The notes under the pieces were generated by a model, which worked only from the letters and a program-made list of their open reading frames with translations, was not told the DNA's origin and ran no database searches. From Streptomyces lincolnensis (GTDB taxonomy: Bacteria; Actinomycetota; Actinomycetes; Streptomycetales; Streptomycetaceae), in the NCBI RefSeq assembly GCF_021173675.1, contig NZ_JAIHON010000009.1:310001-374000 (forward strand): a stretch of DNA of 64,000 nt, in the 5' to 3' direction. Shown here piece by piece: positions 17,289-25,060 of the stretch. The translations under genes were made by a program, and so were the position numbers. Position 1 is the stretch's first letter. Each line of letters begins with the position of its first letter.

Positions 17289-17828
17289 ATGAGCCAGGCG
17301 CAGGAGCACGAGCAGACCGCGGGGCCTGCCGTGCCGCAGACCCGCACCGCACGCCACCGCCGCATCGTGGACATCCTCAACCGGCAACCGGTGCGGTCGC
17401 AGAGCCAGTTGGCGAAGCTGCTGTCCGACGACGGGCTGACCGTCACACAGGCGACGCTCTCCCGGGACCTGGACGAGCTGAACGCGGTGAAGATCCGCAA
17501 CACCGACGGCGACCTGATCTACGCGGTGCCCAGTGAGGGGGGGTTCCGGACCCCCCGGGCGCCGCTCGGGGAGTCGGCGAAGGAGGAGCGGATGCGGCGG
17601 CTGTCCGCGGAGCTGCTGATCTCCGCGGAGGCGTCCGCGAACCTGGTCGTTCTCCGGACGCCTCCGGGTGCGGCTCAGTTCCTGGCGTCGGCCATTGATC
17701 AGGCTGAGCTGCACGACATTCTGGGGACGATCGCCGGGGACGACACGTTGCTGTTGATCAGCCGGGATCCTGTGGGGGGACAGGCGTTGGCGGATCATTT
17801 GTTGCGGTTGGCTCAGAACGGGCATTGA
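17289..17828 (+). CDS. argR: Arginine repressor ArgR
   Basis: A 179-residue winged-helix repressor. The N-terminal DNA-binding domain (residues about 20-90) contains SQSQLAKLLSDDGLTVTQAT and LSRDLDELNAVKI. The C-terminal hexamerisation/arginine-binding domain includes AINQ-region equivalent SAIDQAELHDILGTIAGDDT with the conserved GDDT. With arginine bound it should repress argCJBDR and argH through the ARG boxes seen in this window. The extended, Pro/Gln-rich N-terminus of about 20 residues is typical of Streptomyces ArgR. The operon ends here; an inverted dispersed repeat separates it from convergent apbE. Confidence 0.96.
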   Translation: MSQAQEHEQTAGPAVPQTRTARHRRIVDILNRQPVRSQSQLAKLLSDDGLTVTQATLSRDLDELNAVKIRNTDGDLIYAVPSEGGFRTPRAPLGESAKEERMRRLSAELLISAEASANLVVLRTPPGAAQFLASAIDQAELHDILGTIAGDDTLLLISRDPVGGQALADHLLRLAQNGH

Positions 17829-17852
17829 GGGTTGTTCGTCGGGTGCGGGTGA

Positions 17853-17886
17853 GTGGGGGCTGGTCGCGCAGTTCCCCGCGCCCCCA
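17853..17886 (-). repeat. 3'-end dispersed repeat, copy A (short form)
   Basis: Shares 27 identical bases (17858-17884, minus strand) with copy D at 40304-40330. In its own orientation it follows the apbE stop, 15-20 bp downstream. It can fold into a short GCGC hairpin and may serve as a terminator between convergent argR and apbE. Confidence 0.7.
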
Positions 17887-17901
17887 AGAAGGTGGGTCCA
17901 C

Positions 17902-18702
17902 TCAGCCGAGTCGAGCCGCGAGGCCCCCTGTGCATCGGACCTCGTCTCCTGCCGTGATCAGCAGAGCCTCCACGTCCGGCAGGGACTCCAGCCACGCCAA
18001 GCCTTCCCTCGACCCCATCGCGAAGGCCGCCGTCGCCCAGCAGTCCGCCCAGGTGACGCTGGGAGCCACCACCGTCACCGCCACCAGGTCGGTGATCGCC
18101 GAGTGGCCGGTGCGCGGGTCGACGATGTGGGCGCCGCGTTCGGCGGTTCCGGAGGTGGCGACCGCGAGTTCGGGAACGCCCGCCGCCGAGATGACCGCCG
18201 CCAGCCCGCCCGGCCTCAGCGGGTCCGACACGCCGACCCGCCACGGGCGTTCCGGTCCGGGGACGCCGAGCAGCTGCACGTCCCCGCCGCCGTTGACGCT
18301 GACGCCGGTCGCGCCGGCCTCGGCCATCCGGCGGGCCGCGCGTTCGACGGCCCAGCCCTTGACGATGCCGGTGGGGTCGAGGCGGCCCTCGTAGCGCATG
18401 CTGAACCAGCCGTCGCTGGCGCGTTCCGCCTCGGCGCCCAGGTCGAGCACCTGGGCGACCAGGGGATCGCACTCCTCGACGGTCAGCTCGCCCCGGGCCA
18501 GCCGGGAGACCTGGCTGTCGTCCCGGTAGGTGCTGAAGACCTCGTTGACCCGGTGCAGTCCGGCGACCGCGTCCCTGAGCGCCGCCTGAACGGCGACGGA
18601 ATCCCCGCCGCGGACGTCGAAGGAGAAGACCGTCCCCATGACCTCCTCCGCATGACGTACCGCGGCGGGAGCTTGTGCCGACTCGGCCACCGTGTCAGCC
18701 AC
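17902..18702 (-). CDS. apbE: FAD:protein FMN transferase (ApbE family)
   Basis: 266 residues. ApbE enzymes move FMN from FAD onto a Ser/Thr of target proteins outside the membrane. Family marks are present: EEVMGTVFSFDV, STYRDDSQVSRL, the KGWAVERAARRM segment after DPTG, SVNGGGDVQLLG, HIVDPRTG and the closing TWADCWATAAFAMG metal site. The GTG at 18702 overlaps the upstream FMN-binding gene by 8 bases, so the two are translationally coupled. That neighbour has three SGAT acceptor motifs, making it the obvious substrate. No clear signal peptide is seen with this start, so export is unproven. Confidence 0.93.
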   Translation of the reverse strand: MADTVAESAQAPAAVRHAEEVMGTVFSFDVRGGDSVAVQAALRDAVAGLHRVNEVFSTYRDDSQVSRLARGELTVEECDPLVAQVLDLGAEAERASDGWFSMRYEGRLDPTGIVKGWAVERAARRMAEAGATGVSVNGGGDVQLLGVPGPERPWRVGVSDPLRPGGLAAVISAAGVPELAVATSGTAERGAHIVDPRTGHSAITDLVAVTVVAPSVTWADCWATAAFAMGSREGLAWLESLPDVEALLITAGDEVRCTGGLAARLG

Positions 18703-19795
18703 CGGCCTGGTCCAGGGCCGACTGGAGGGACTCCTTGTAGCCGGCGCTGGTGTAGGTGGCTCCGGAGACCGCGTCGATGTTGGCGGTGCCGGCCGCGACG
18801 GCGGCTTGGTTGAGTTTGGGTACGGCGTTGGCGGTGATCTGGTCGCTCTGGCCGCCCTTCGGCGTCTGGACGGCCTCGGCCTTGGTGATCTTGCCGCCCG
18901 CGACCGTGACGCGGACCTGGACCGGGCCGTACTGGGTCTGGGCGACGGAACCGGTGACCGTCTTGGCGGCCTGGGGGGCGCCCGCGTCCTGCCCCGCGCC
19001 CGAGCCCTGGGCCGCACCCGAGCCGGAGCCGCCCGTGGCCCCCGCCTTGTCGATGGCCGACTGGAGGGACTCCTTGTAGCCGGCGCTGGTGTAGGTGGCT
19101 CCGGAGACCGCGTCGATGTTGGCGGTGCCGGCCGCGACGGCGGCTTGGTTGAGTTTGGGTACGGCGTTGGCGGTGATCTGGTCGCTCTGGCCGCCCTTGG
19201 GTGCCTGGACCGCTTCGGCCTTGGTGATCTTGCCGCCCACGACCGTGACGCGCACCTGGACGGCGCCGTACTGCGTCTGGGCCACGTCCCCGGTGACCGT
19301 CTTGGCCTGGGCTGAGCCGCCGCCCGAGCCGCCCGACCCGGTGTCCGCCGTGGCGTTCGCCTTGTCGATGGCCGACTGGAGCGACTTCTTGTAGCCGGTG
19401 CTGGTGTAGGTGGCCCCGGAGACGGCGTCGATGTTCGCGCCCTGCGCGGCCAGCACCGCCTGGTTGAGTTTGGGTACGGCGTTGGCGGTGATCTGGTCGC
19501 TCTGGCCGCCCTTGGGTGCCTGGACGGCCTCGGCCTTGGTGATCCTGCCGCCCGCGACGGTCAGCCGGACCTGGACGGCGCCGTACTGGGTCTGGGCCGC
19601 GTCCCCGGTGACCATGCCGGTGCCGGCGGCCTGCGCGCCGCCCTGGGCCGACGCGGCGGGCGGGACCGCGCCGTTGCCCGCGGCCTGCGCGCCGCCCGGG
19701 TCGGACGACGGCTTCAACGACAGCAGCAGCACGACACCGGACACGGTGGCCGCGGTCGCGAGCACGACACGTCGGACGGGGTGACTCTTCCTCAT
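18695..19795 (-). CDS. Membrane-anchored protein with three tandem FMN-binding domains
   Basis: 366 residues. An N-terminal signal-anchor (VRRVVLATAATVSGVVLLLS) is followed by three FMN_bind domains of about 85 residues, each ending with the flavinylation motif DAVSGATYTS; the Thr or Ser of SGAT is the expected covalent FMN site. Linkers between domains are Gly/Ser/Ala/Gln-rich. The domains share near-identical protein (KAEAVQAPKGGQSDQITANAV). It probably carries electrons from the ferric-reductase-like partner outside the membrane, after ApbE modification. The ATG at 19795 starts MRKSHPVRR; AGGAG lies upstream. Confidence 0.93.
   Translation of the reverse strand: MRKSHPVRRVVLATAATVSGVVLLLSLKPSSDPGGAQAAGNGAVPPAASAQGGAQAAGTGMVTGDAAQTQYGAVQVRLTVAGGRITKAEAVQAPKGGQSDQITANAVPKLNQAVLAAQGANIDAVSGATYTSTGYKKSLQSAIDKANATADTGSGGSGGGSAQAKTVTGDVAQTQYGAVQVRVTVVGGKITKAEAVQAPKGGQSDQITANAVPKLNQAAVAAGTANIDAVSGATYTSAGYKESLQSAIDKAGATGGSGSGAAQGSGAGQDAGAPQAAKTVTGSVAQTQYGPVQVRVTVAGGKITKAEAVQTPKGGQSDQITANAVPKLNQAAVAAGTANIDAVSGATYTSAGYKESLQSALDQAGG
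18720..19515 (-). repeat. Three near-identical FMN_bind coding repeats
   Basis: About 140-bp stretches starting at 18720, 19059 and 19374 are nearly identical at DNA level, including synonymous positions. Periods are 339 and 315 bp (113 and 105 codons). Copies 1 and 2 are closest. This indicates recent duplication or gene conversion. Confidence 0.85.
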
Positions 19796-19823
19796 CGCTT
19801 CAACAGCTCCTGAATCCCGTCGC

Positions 19824-21206
19824 TCACATCTCGAACGACTCGTGATGGATGCGGCGGGCGGGCACACCCGCGCCGCGCAGTGATTCGTACACGGACTGCG
19901 CGAACCCGGGCGGGCCGCACAGGAACACGTCGTGGTCGTCGATGTCCGGCAGCTTCTGCCGCAGCCGGTCCGCCGAGATGTCGGGGCGTTCCCCGTCCGG
20001 GCTGTTGACGGCGTACATCAGCCGGGCCCCGCGCTCGTCGGCGATCGCCGCCAACTCGTCCCACAGGGCCAGGTCATGGGTGCTGTTGGCCCGGTAGAGG
20101 AGGGTGATGTCGCCGGCCGCGCCGGGCAGCGTCTCGAACAGGGCCCGCATCGGGGTGATGCCCACACCGCCCGCGACCAGCAGCACCTTGCCGCGGCTGC
20201 GGCGGGAGGCGGTCAGCGCGCCGTACGGGCCCTCGGCCCACACCCGGGTACCGGGCGTCAGTTCCCGCAGCCGCTCGCTGTGGTCGCCGATCGCCTTCAC
20301 CGTGATCCGCAGCATGTCGGGGCGGGGCGCCGCCGACAGCGAGTACGGGTGCGAGCTGAACCGCATGCCCGGAGCCAGGAACCGCCAGCGGAAGAACTGC
20401 CCCGCCTCCGCGCCGATCCGGTGCAGCTTCTTGCCGCCGATGAGCACCGACACGATGCCCGGCGTCTCCTCGATCACCGCCACCACCCGCATGCGGTGGC
20501 GCATGTTCAGCCGGATCGGGGTGAGGATCCGGTACCAGATCACCAGCGCCGTGACCGAGCCGTACAGGCCGTACCAGGCGGTCTTCGCGGCCGGTTCCAC
20601 GACGAAGTCGTTGCCGGTGGTGAGCTGGTGCCAGAACGTCAGGAACACCGCCGCGTACGTCAGCAGGTGCACGTGGTACCAGGTGTCGTACGGGATCATC
20701 CGGCGGACCGGGCCGATCGACATCAGTCCGATGACGAACAGCAGGCCGGTGCCGATGGCCGCCTTGCCCATGTCCGGCAGCTGGTTGATGGAGTCCATGG
20801 TCTGCTGGACGATGTCGCCGAGACCCTTGCCGGCCTGGAGGGCGTACCCCCACATGATCAGGAAGACATGGGCGACGGTCAGACAGAGCGTGTAGCGGCC
20901 GCTCATCGCGTGCCAGCGCGCCACCCGGTCGGAGCCCACCCGGCGCTCCAGCGCGGGCACCCGGGCCATCTGGAGCACCACCAGCGCCATGAGGTAGCCG
21001 GCGAGGAGCCCGGTGATCCGGCCCGCGTTGAGGATTTTGCCGTTGGTGTCGCTGATGGACGGTGTGTTGGACCACCACAGCCACAGCACTCCCGCCGCGC
21101 CCGCCCACACGGCGAGGAGCAGCAGGGTCGCCGGTGAACGGCGCGGGCGGATGCGGCGCATCGTCTGGCGCCGGGCGGCACGGCCGCCTGCGAGCGTGGT
21201 GGTCAC
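19824..21206 (-). CDS. Ferric-reductase-like transmembrane oxidoreductase
   Basis: 460 residues. The N-terminal half has six or so membrane helices with histidines positioned for two b-hemes (RWHAMSGRYTLCLTVAHVFL and YHVHLLTYAAVFLTFWHQL), the ferric reductase/NOX-like domain. From about residue 230 follows a ferredoxin-NADP-reductase module: FAD-binding HPYSLSAAP, NAD(P)-binding VAGGVGITPMRALFE and the terminal DVFLCGPPGF. It should pass electrons from NAD(P)H through FAD and heme across the membrane, most plausibly to the co-encoded flavinylated protein. The GTG at 21206 follows GGAGG. It heads a three-gene operon. Confidence 0.93.
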   Translation of the reverse strand: MTTTLAGGRAARRQTMRRIRPRRSPATLLLLAVWAGAAGVLWLWWSNTPSISDTNGKILNAGRITGLLAGYLMALVVLQMARVPALERRVGSDRVARWHAMSGRYTLCLTVAHVFLIMWGYALQAGKGLGDIVQQTMDSINQLPDMGKAAIGTGLLFVIGLMSIGPVRRMIPYDTWYHVHLLTYAAVFLTFWHQLTTGNDFVVEPAAKTAWYGLYGSVTALVIWYRILTPIRLNMRHRMRVVAVIEETPGIVSVLIGGKKLHRIGAEAGQFFRWRFLAPGMRFSSHPYSLSAAPRPDMLRITVKAIGDHSERLRELTPGTRVWAEGPYGALTASRRSRGKVLLVAGGVGITPMRALFETLPGAAGDITLLYRANSTHDLALWDELAAIADERGARLMYAVNSPDGERPDISADRLRQKLPDIDDHDVFLCGPPGFAQSVYESLRGAGVPARRIHHESFEM

Positions 21207-21422
21207 GGTTCCTCCGGGGACGGATCAAGGGGGGTGGCGTGGTCCCTTGGCCCTCAGATACGTGCCGTGACGCCCGTGTGTTCAGCTGTCCGAAGAGTCC
21301 ATGGCGAACTGGAGTGACCACCGGTAACCGGCGCCACGCGCAAGGGCGGCGACGGCGGTCCGGGAGCGCCGTCGAGGCCGCGTCCCGGTGTGCCGTCGCC
21401 GACCTTCGCGGCGCGCTCGTGC

Positions 21423-23099
21423 CTACGGGCCCAGCGGGTTGAGCAGGTCCGCCCGGTTCTCGAAGGCGTAGAGCATCAGGTCGCTCATCTCGAACACGTC
21501 CTTGGCGTTCCGGTCCGCCACCGGGCTCAGGAAGGGGCGCCAGAACGGGTCGCGGACGATGGAGTGGCGGCTGCCCTCCATGGCGCGGTGGAACACCTCG
21601 GCGACGATGCGCCCGCCGACTCCGGTCAGCTTCCCGCCGTTCAGCTCGGCCTCGCGCAGGATGTAGAACCACAGCGGGCAGTCCTCGGCGAGCTTCCGCC
21701 GCAGCCCCTCGCCGAGTTGGGCCCCGCCCTCGCGGTTGTCGAACGCGGACGCGGGCAGCGGCCTGACGTCGAGGCGCCGGGCCATCTGCTGCCCCGTCGC
21801 CAGGCGCATCGTGTTGGCCCGGGTGAGGTTGCGGAAGGCGAGGTTCAGCTCGACGGGATCCACCGGCGGCTGTCCCCGGCCGCCGAAGGAGCCGAGCGGC
21901 AGTTCGGCCAGCGGGTTGACCAGGAGGGTGTCGATGCGCTTGGTGAGGTTGAACTGCGCGGCCGGTACTCCGAGGTCGTCCCGGCCCGCCTCACCGAAGT
22001 CGAACAGGCGCCGGAAGTCGGCGATCCAGTTGGTGGGCAGGCGCTCGAAGGTGCCCGACTCGGGGTCGTTCGGGTCGGAGGGCGGCGGGGAGAGGTTGCC
22101 GCTGGTGCCGGTGAAGCGGAACAGCAGCGCGAGCGTGCCCCCGCCGTTGTCGAACACCCGGTTCCAGTTGTAGGCGCCCCGCACCATGCTGTGCCCCAGG
22201 CGGTAGGCGGCCACCGAGAACTCGATCGGCATGGTCGGACGGTCCTGCTCGTCCGGCGACGGCTCGAAGAACCTGCGCCCCTTGGTGAAGACCTCGTCCA
22301 GGATGCGCGGGTCGACGATCCTCGGCAGGAAGTCGTGGCGCAGCATCCACTGGTAGTGCTTGACGACGCCCTCGCGCGCCGACTCGAACAGCACCGCGCT
22401 GGAGACGCCCTTGTTGGCCAGCTCGGTCACCAGCCGGTTGTGGAAGCGGATGAAGGCGGCGTGGATCTGGGCCACGACCAGGTTCTCGTCGTTGCGCGGA
22501 TCCGGGATCAGCGGCCGGCGCCGCTCCGAGATCTGGGAGCCGGTGCCCACCCGGGGCAGGTCGAAGCCGCCGAGCGACTGGCTGACGACGGCGTCGCCGC
22601 CCGGGATGCCCTGCGTCGTCCCGGTCTTCAGCCGGATCCCGTCGTCCTCGTAGAACCGGCGGTCGAAGCGGTGGTTGGGGCCCAGGCCGTAGAGGCTGTC
22701 GAGGTCCAGCGCCGGCGAACGGCCCTGGAGGAGCTCGCGGACCGTGATCTCGTCCTCCAGCCGGGTCGCCGTGGCGTCCAGCGTGAGGTCGTGGTCCACG
22801 AACTGGCCGAGGTAGGTGAAGCCCGCCGGGACGGGCGGGTCCTGCGAGTCGGGCTGGCGGCCGGTGGCGGTCATCGCCTCGGCGAGTTCCTTGCGGGCCG
22901 CACGGTCGAGCAGCCGCTCCGGCCTGGCCTGCGGGCCCAGCCGGGAGAACTGGAACTTGCGCAGCGCGGCGACGGTCGACGCCGCCCGCGGCTCCGCCGG
23001 GCTCTCGCCCTTCGAATCGGCGAGGATGCCCTCGCCGACCACCAGGTACGAGGTGCGGACATGACGTTTGCTCTGAGGTTCGCGTGTCGGTCGGAACAT
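21423..23099 (-). CDS. Animal-type heme peroxidase family protein
   Basis: 558 residues. It belongs to the peroxidase-cyclooxygenase (An_peroxidase) superfamily. The distal histidine lies in TYLGQFVDHDLTLDAT and the proximal histidine in AYRLGHSMVRGAYNWN; HAAFIRFHNRLV is another family block. No signal peptide or membrane segment is seen, so a cytoplasmic or non-classically released enzyme is likely; the substrate is unknown. I chose the ATG at 23099 (MFRPTREPQSKRH), preceded by GGGGGA; an upstream ATG at 23135 lacks a site. The upstream 150 bp is markedly AT-rich, suggesting a strong promoter. Confidence 0.9.
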   Translation of the reverse strand: MFRPTREPQSKRHVRTSYLVVGEGILADSKGESPAEPRAASTVAALRKFQFSRLGPQARPERLLDRAARKELAEAMTATGRQPDSQDPPVPAGFTYLGQFVDHDLTLDATATRLEDEITVRELLQGRSPALDLDSLYGLGPNHRFDRRFYEDDGIRLKTGTTQGIPGGDAVVSQSLGGFDLPRVGTGSQISERRRPLIPDPRNDENLVVAQIHAAFIRFHNRLVTELANKGVSSAVLFESAREGVVKHYQWMLRHDFLPRIVDPRILDEVFTKGRRFFEPSPDEQDRPTMPIEFSVAAYRLGHSMVRGAYNWNRVFDNGGGTLALLFRFTGTSGNLSPPPSDPNDPESGTFERLPTNWIADFRRLFDFGEAGRDDLGVPAAQFNLTKRIDTLLVNPLAELPLGSFGGRGQPPVDPVELNLAFRNLTRANTMRLATGQQMARRLDVRPLPASAFDNREGGAQLGEGLRRKLAEDCPLWFYILREAELNGGKLTGVGGRIVAEVFHRAMEGSRHSIVRDPFWRPFLSPVADRNAKDVFEMSDLMLYAFENRADLLNPLGP

Positions 23100-23169
23100 G
23101 AATCCCCCATCTGTTCTTGCGCCCAGGGTAGGCACGCAAGAACGGCGGAAGGGAGAATTCCGTCAATAT

Positions 23170-23204
23170 TCGCAAGGAGCGTTTGTATGTATAGATAAGA
23201 TAAG
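23170..23204 (-). promoter_or_regulatory. AT-rich candidate promoter for the heme peroxidase
   Basis: On the minus strand TATACA/TACATA hexamers follow a TTGGCG about 14-16 bp upstream, within the most AT-rich stretch of this GC-rich region. It lies about 80 bp before the peroxidase ATG. Assignment of exact hexamers is uncertain. Confidence 0.3.
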
Positions 23205-23220
23205 AGCCGCCAAGGCGGCT
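23205..23220 (-). terminator. Hairpin with T-rich tail after the PPOX gene
   Basis: AGCCGC-CTTG-GCGGCT (minus strand) followed by TCTTATCTTATCT. It lies about 20 bp downstream of the minus-strand PPOX stop and resembles a classical intrinsic terminator, uncommon in this GC-rich genome. Confidence 0.6.
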
Positions 23221-23238
23221 AAGGGTATCTAAGAGTGG

Positions 23239-23820
23239 CTAAAAAGGACTTAGTGGCAGCGGCAGTCCGGGCAGTCCGTCCAGACTCGTGGCGATGTGCT
23301 CCTTGTTGGCGAAGTACGCGCCGAGCGATTCGTCGTCCTCGCGCGCGAACCGCTTGGCATGCAGCTCGCGGTCTCCGTCGTACGCCATGTAGGGCACCGC
23401 GAACCCGCAGGAGTCGCGCACGAGTTCGGCCGTCACCACGATGATCGCGCGCAGTCCGTGCTCGCCCGGGTCGATGTCCGGGAAGTGGGCGAGCAGCTCC
23501 GCGAAGCGGGGGTCGTCACGGAAGACGGGCTCGCCCCGGCCGTGCACCCGCACGATGTTCGGCGGGCCCTGGAAGGCGCACCACATGAGCGTGATCCGGC
23601 CGTTCTCCCGCAGATGCGCGACGGTCTCCGCGTTGGAACCGGCGAAGTCGAGGTAGGCGACGGTGAGTTCGTCGAGCACGGCGAGGGAGCCGCGCAGGCC
23701 CTTGGGGGAGAGGTTGACCGTGCCGTCGCCGGAGAGCGGGGCGGTCGCCGTGAAGAAGAGGGGCTGCTCCTCGATGAATGTGCGGAGCCGGCCGTCTATG
23801 CGCTCATAAGTCTTTCCCAT
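23239..23820 (-). CDS. Pyridoxamine 5'-phosphate oxidase-fold flavoprotein
   Basis: A 193-residue split-barrel protein of the PPOX/general-stress family. It begins MGKTYERIDGRLRTFIEEQP and has the flavin-barrel pattern FFTATAPLSGDGTVNLSPKG, VAYLDFAGSN-ETVAHLRENG and ITLMWCAFQGPPNIVRVHG. Members bind FMN or F420 and reduce or oxidise varied small molecules; the substrate is not predictable. The ATG at 23820 is the only sensible start. It is transcribed alone and ends at a hairpin with a T-rich tail. Confidence 0.88.
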   Translation of the reverse strand: MGKTYERIDGRLRTFIEEQPLFFTATAPLSGDGTVNLSPKGLRGSLAVLDELTVAYLDFAGSNAETVAHLRENGRITLMWCAFQGPPNIVRVHGRGEPVFRDDPRFAELLAHFPDIDPGEHGLRAIIVVTAELVRDSCGFAVPYMAYDGDRELHAKRFAREDDESLGAYFANKEHIATSLDGLPGLPLPLSPF

Positions 23821-23967
23821 GTCTAACGATTATGGGCGCAGTTGTTTCGTCCGTCTAAGGAATTCCGGGATCCGCTCGTGGAGGGTCCGGTCGTGGAATC
23901 CGTTGGCGGAGAGGTCCGTGGCCGCCCCGGCCGGCGCTCGCACGGGGCGGCCACAGCGCCTGTCACG

Positions 23968-24873
23968 TCACTGGGTGAGCGTGCAGGCGGCCAGGGAGTC
24001 CAGGCCCTGGGGCTTCTCGGCGGTGCGGCCGATCGCGGTGGCGATGCGGTTCACGGTGGCCACGCGCTTGTCCTCCAGCGGGCCGAGGATGGCGTTCTGG
24101 ACGAAGTTGGGGCCGCCCTGGCCGACCGTCTCGACGAGCCGCTTGTTGGCCTCGTCGATCTGCGTCTGGAGCAGGGTCAGGTTGCGGTCCACCTCGGCCT
24201 GCGCGGAGGCCGGGATCGCGGGCAGCTGGCCGGCGACGTCCGGGCAGCTGATGGCGCCCGCCGCGCCGCCTGCCTCGCCGGTGTCGCCGCCCTGCTCCCC
24301 GCCGGCCTGTTCCCCGGCGCCCTGCTCCCCGCCGGCCGTCTCGCTGGGCGAGGCCGCGGCTCCGCCGCCCGCCTCCGCGCCCGCGCCGGCTTCCTGGCCC
24401 GCGCCGGCCTCCGCTCCCGCGCCCGCGCCGTTGAGCGTGCAGGGGGCGAAGGCCTCCAGGCCCTCCGGCTTCGCCGCGGCCCGGCCGATGGAGGTCTCGA
24501 TGCGGTTCAGGGCCGCGACGCGCTTGTCCTCCAGCGGGCCGAGGATGGCGTTCTGGACGAAGTTGGGGCCGCCCTGGCCGACCGTCTCGACCAGCCGCTT
24601 GTTGGCCTCGTCGATCTGGGTCTGGAGCTGGGCGAGGTTGCGGTCCACCTCGGCCTGCGCGGAGGCCGGGATCGCGGGCAGCTGGCCGGTGACGTCCGGG
24701 CAGCTGATGGTGCCGGGGCCGGCCAGGGTCTTGGCGTTGGCGCTGCCGCCCTTCGAGCCCGTCTCCCCGGCGAGGGCGGTACCGGCGACGATCGCTCCGG
24801 TCAGCGCCACCGCGGCGGCGCCGCCGATCAACGCGACGCGACGCTTGTTGTACTTCGGAAGAGCCCTGGACAT
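23968..24873 (-). CDS. Secreted protein with duplicated Cys-flanked helical domain
   Basis: 301 residues, not assigned to a known family. A Sec signal peptide (RRVALIGGAAAVALTGAIVAG) is followed by two copies of an about 90-residue domain. Each starts SCPDVxGQLPAIPASAQAEV, contains VQNAILGPLEDKRVA and ends with CTL, so each has one Cys pair likely to form a disulfide. The copies are separated by an about 65-residue Gly/Ala/Glu-rich linker. DNA of the copies is nearly identical (for example 24065 onward versus 24520 onward). The ATG at 24873 is preceded by GAGG. It is divergent from argH across 187 bp. Confidence 0.8.
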   Translation of the reverse strand: MSRALPKYNKRRVALIGGAAAVALTGAIVAGTALAGETGSKGGSANAKTLAGPGTISCPDVTGQLPAIPASAQAEVDRNLAQLQTQIDEANKRLVETVGQGGPNFVQNAILGPLEDKRVAALNRIETSIGRAAAKPEGLEAFAPCTLNGAGAGAEAGAGQEAGAGAEAGGGAAASPSETAGGEQGAGEQAGGEQGGDTGEAGGAAGAISCPDVAGQLPAIPASAQAEVDRNLTLLQTQIDEANKRLVETVGQGGPNFVQNAILGPLEDKRVATVNRIATAIGRTAEKPQGLDSLAACTLTQ

Positions 24874-24978
24874 GCGGATGCCTCACTAGGGTCGGGGGGT
24901 TCGTCGTTGACAAACGCGGCGCCTGCGTTCGGCGAGGAGTACGCGAAAGCGGTTTCCCGTGTTCAAAGCCCGGCGAGA

Positions 24979-25013
24979 TTGACGAATCATGCAGAGCTCT
25001 GCATAATCATGCA
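24979..25013 (+). promoter_or_regulatory. argH promoter with two ARG boxes
   Basis: TTGACG (24979-24984), 17-bp spacer, CATAAT (25002-25007). ATGCAGAGCTCTGCAT (24989-25004) is a perfect 16-bp palindrome between the hexamers, and TGCAT-AATC-ATGCA (25000-25013) is a perfect ARG-box half pair over the -10. ArgR binding would occlude polymerase. Confidence 0.8.
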
Positions 25014-25060
25014 TGCGAGATGTGAGCACCATCGACCCACCCTTCCTAGGAGCAACGCGA

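Noticed and set aside
25013..25060. Earlier argH start at ATG 25013
   Set aside because: It overlaps the ARG box and promoter; GTG 25061 has a proper ribosome-binding site and matches the normal protein length.
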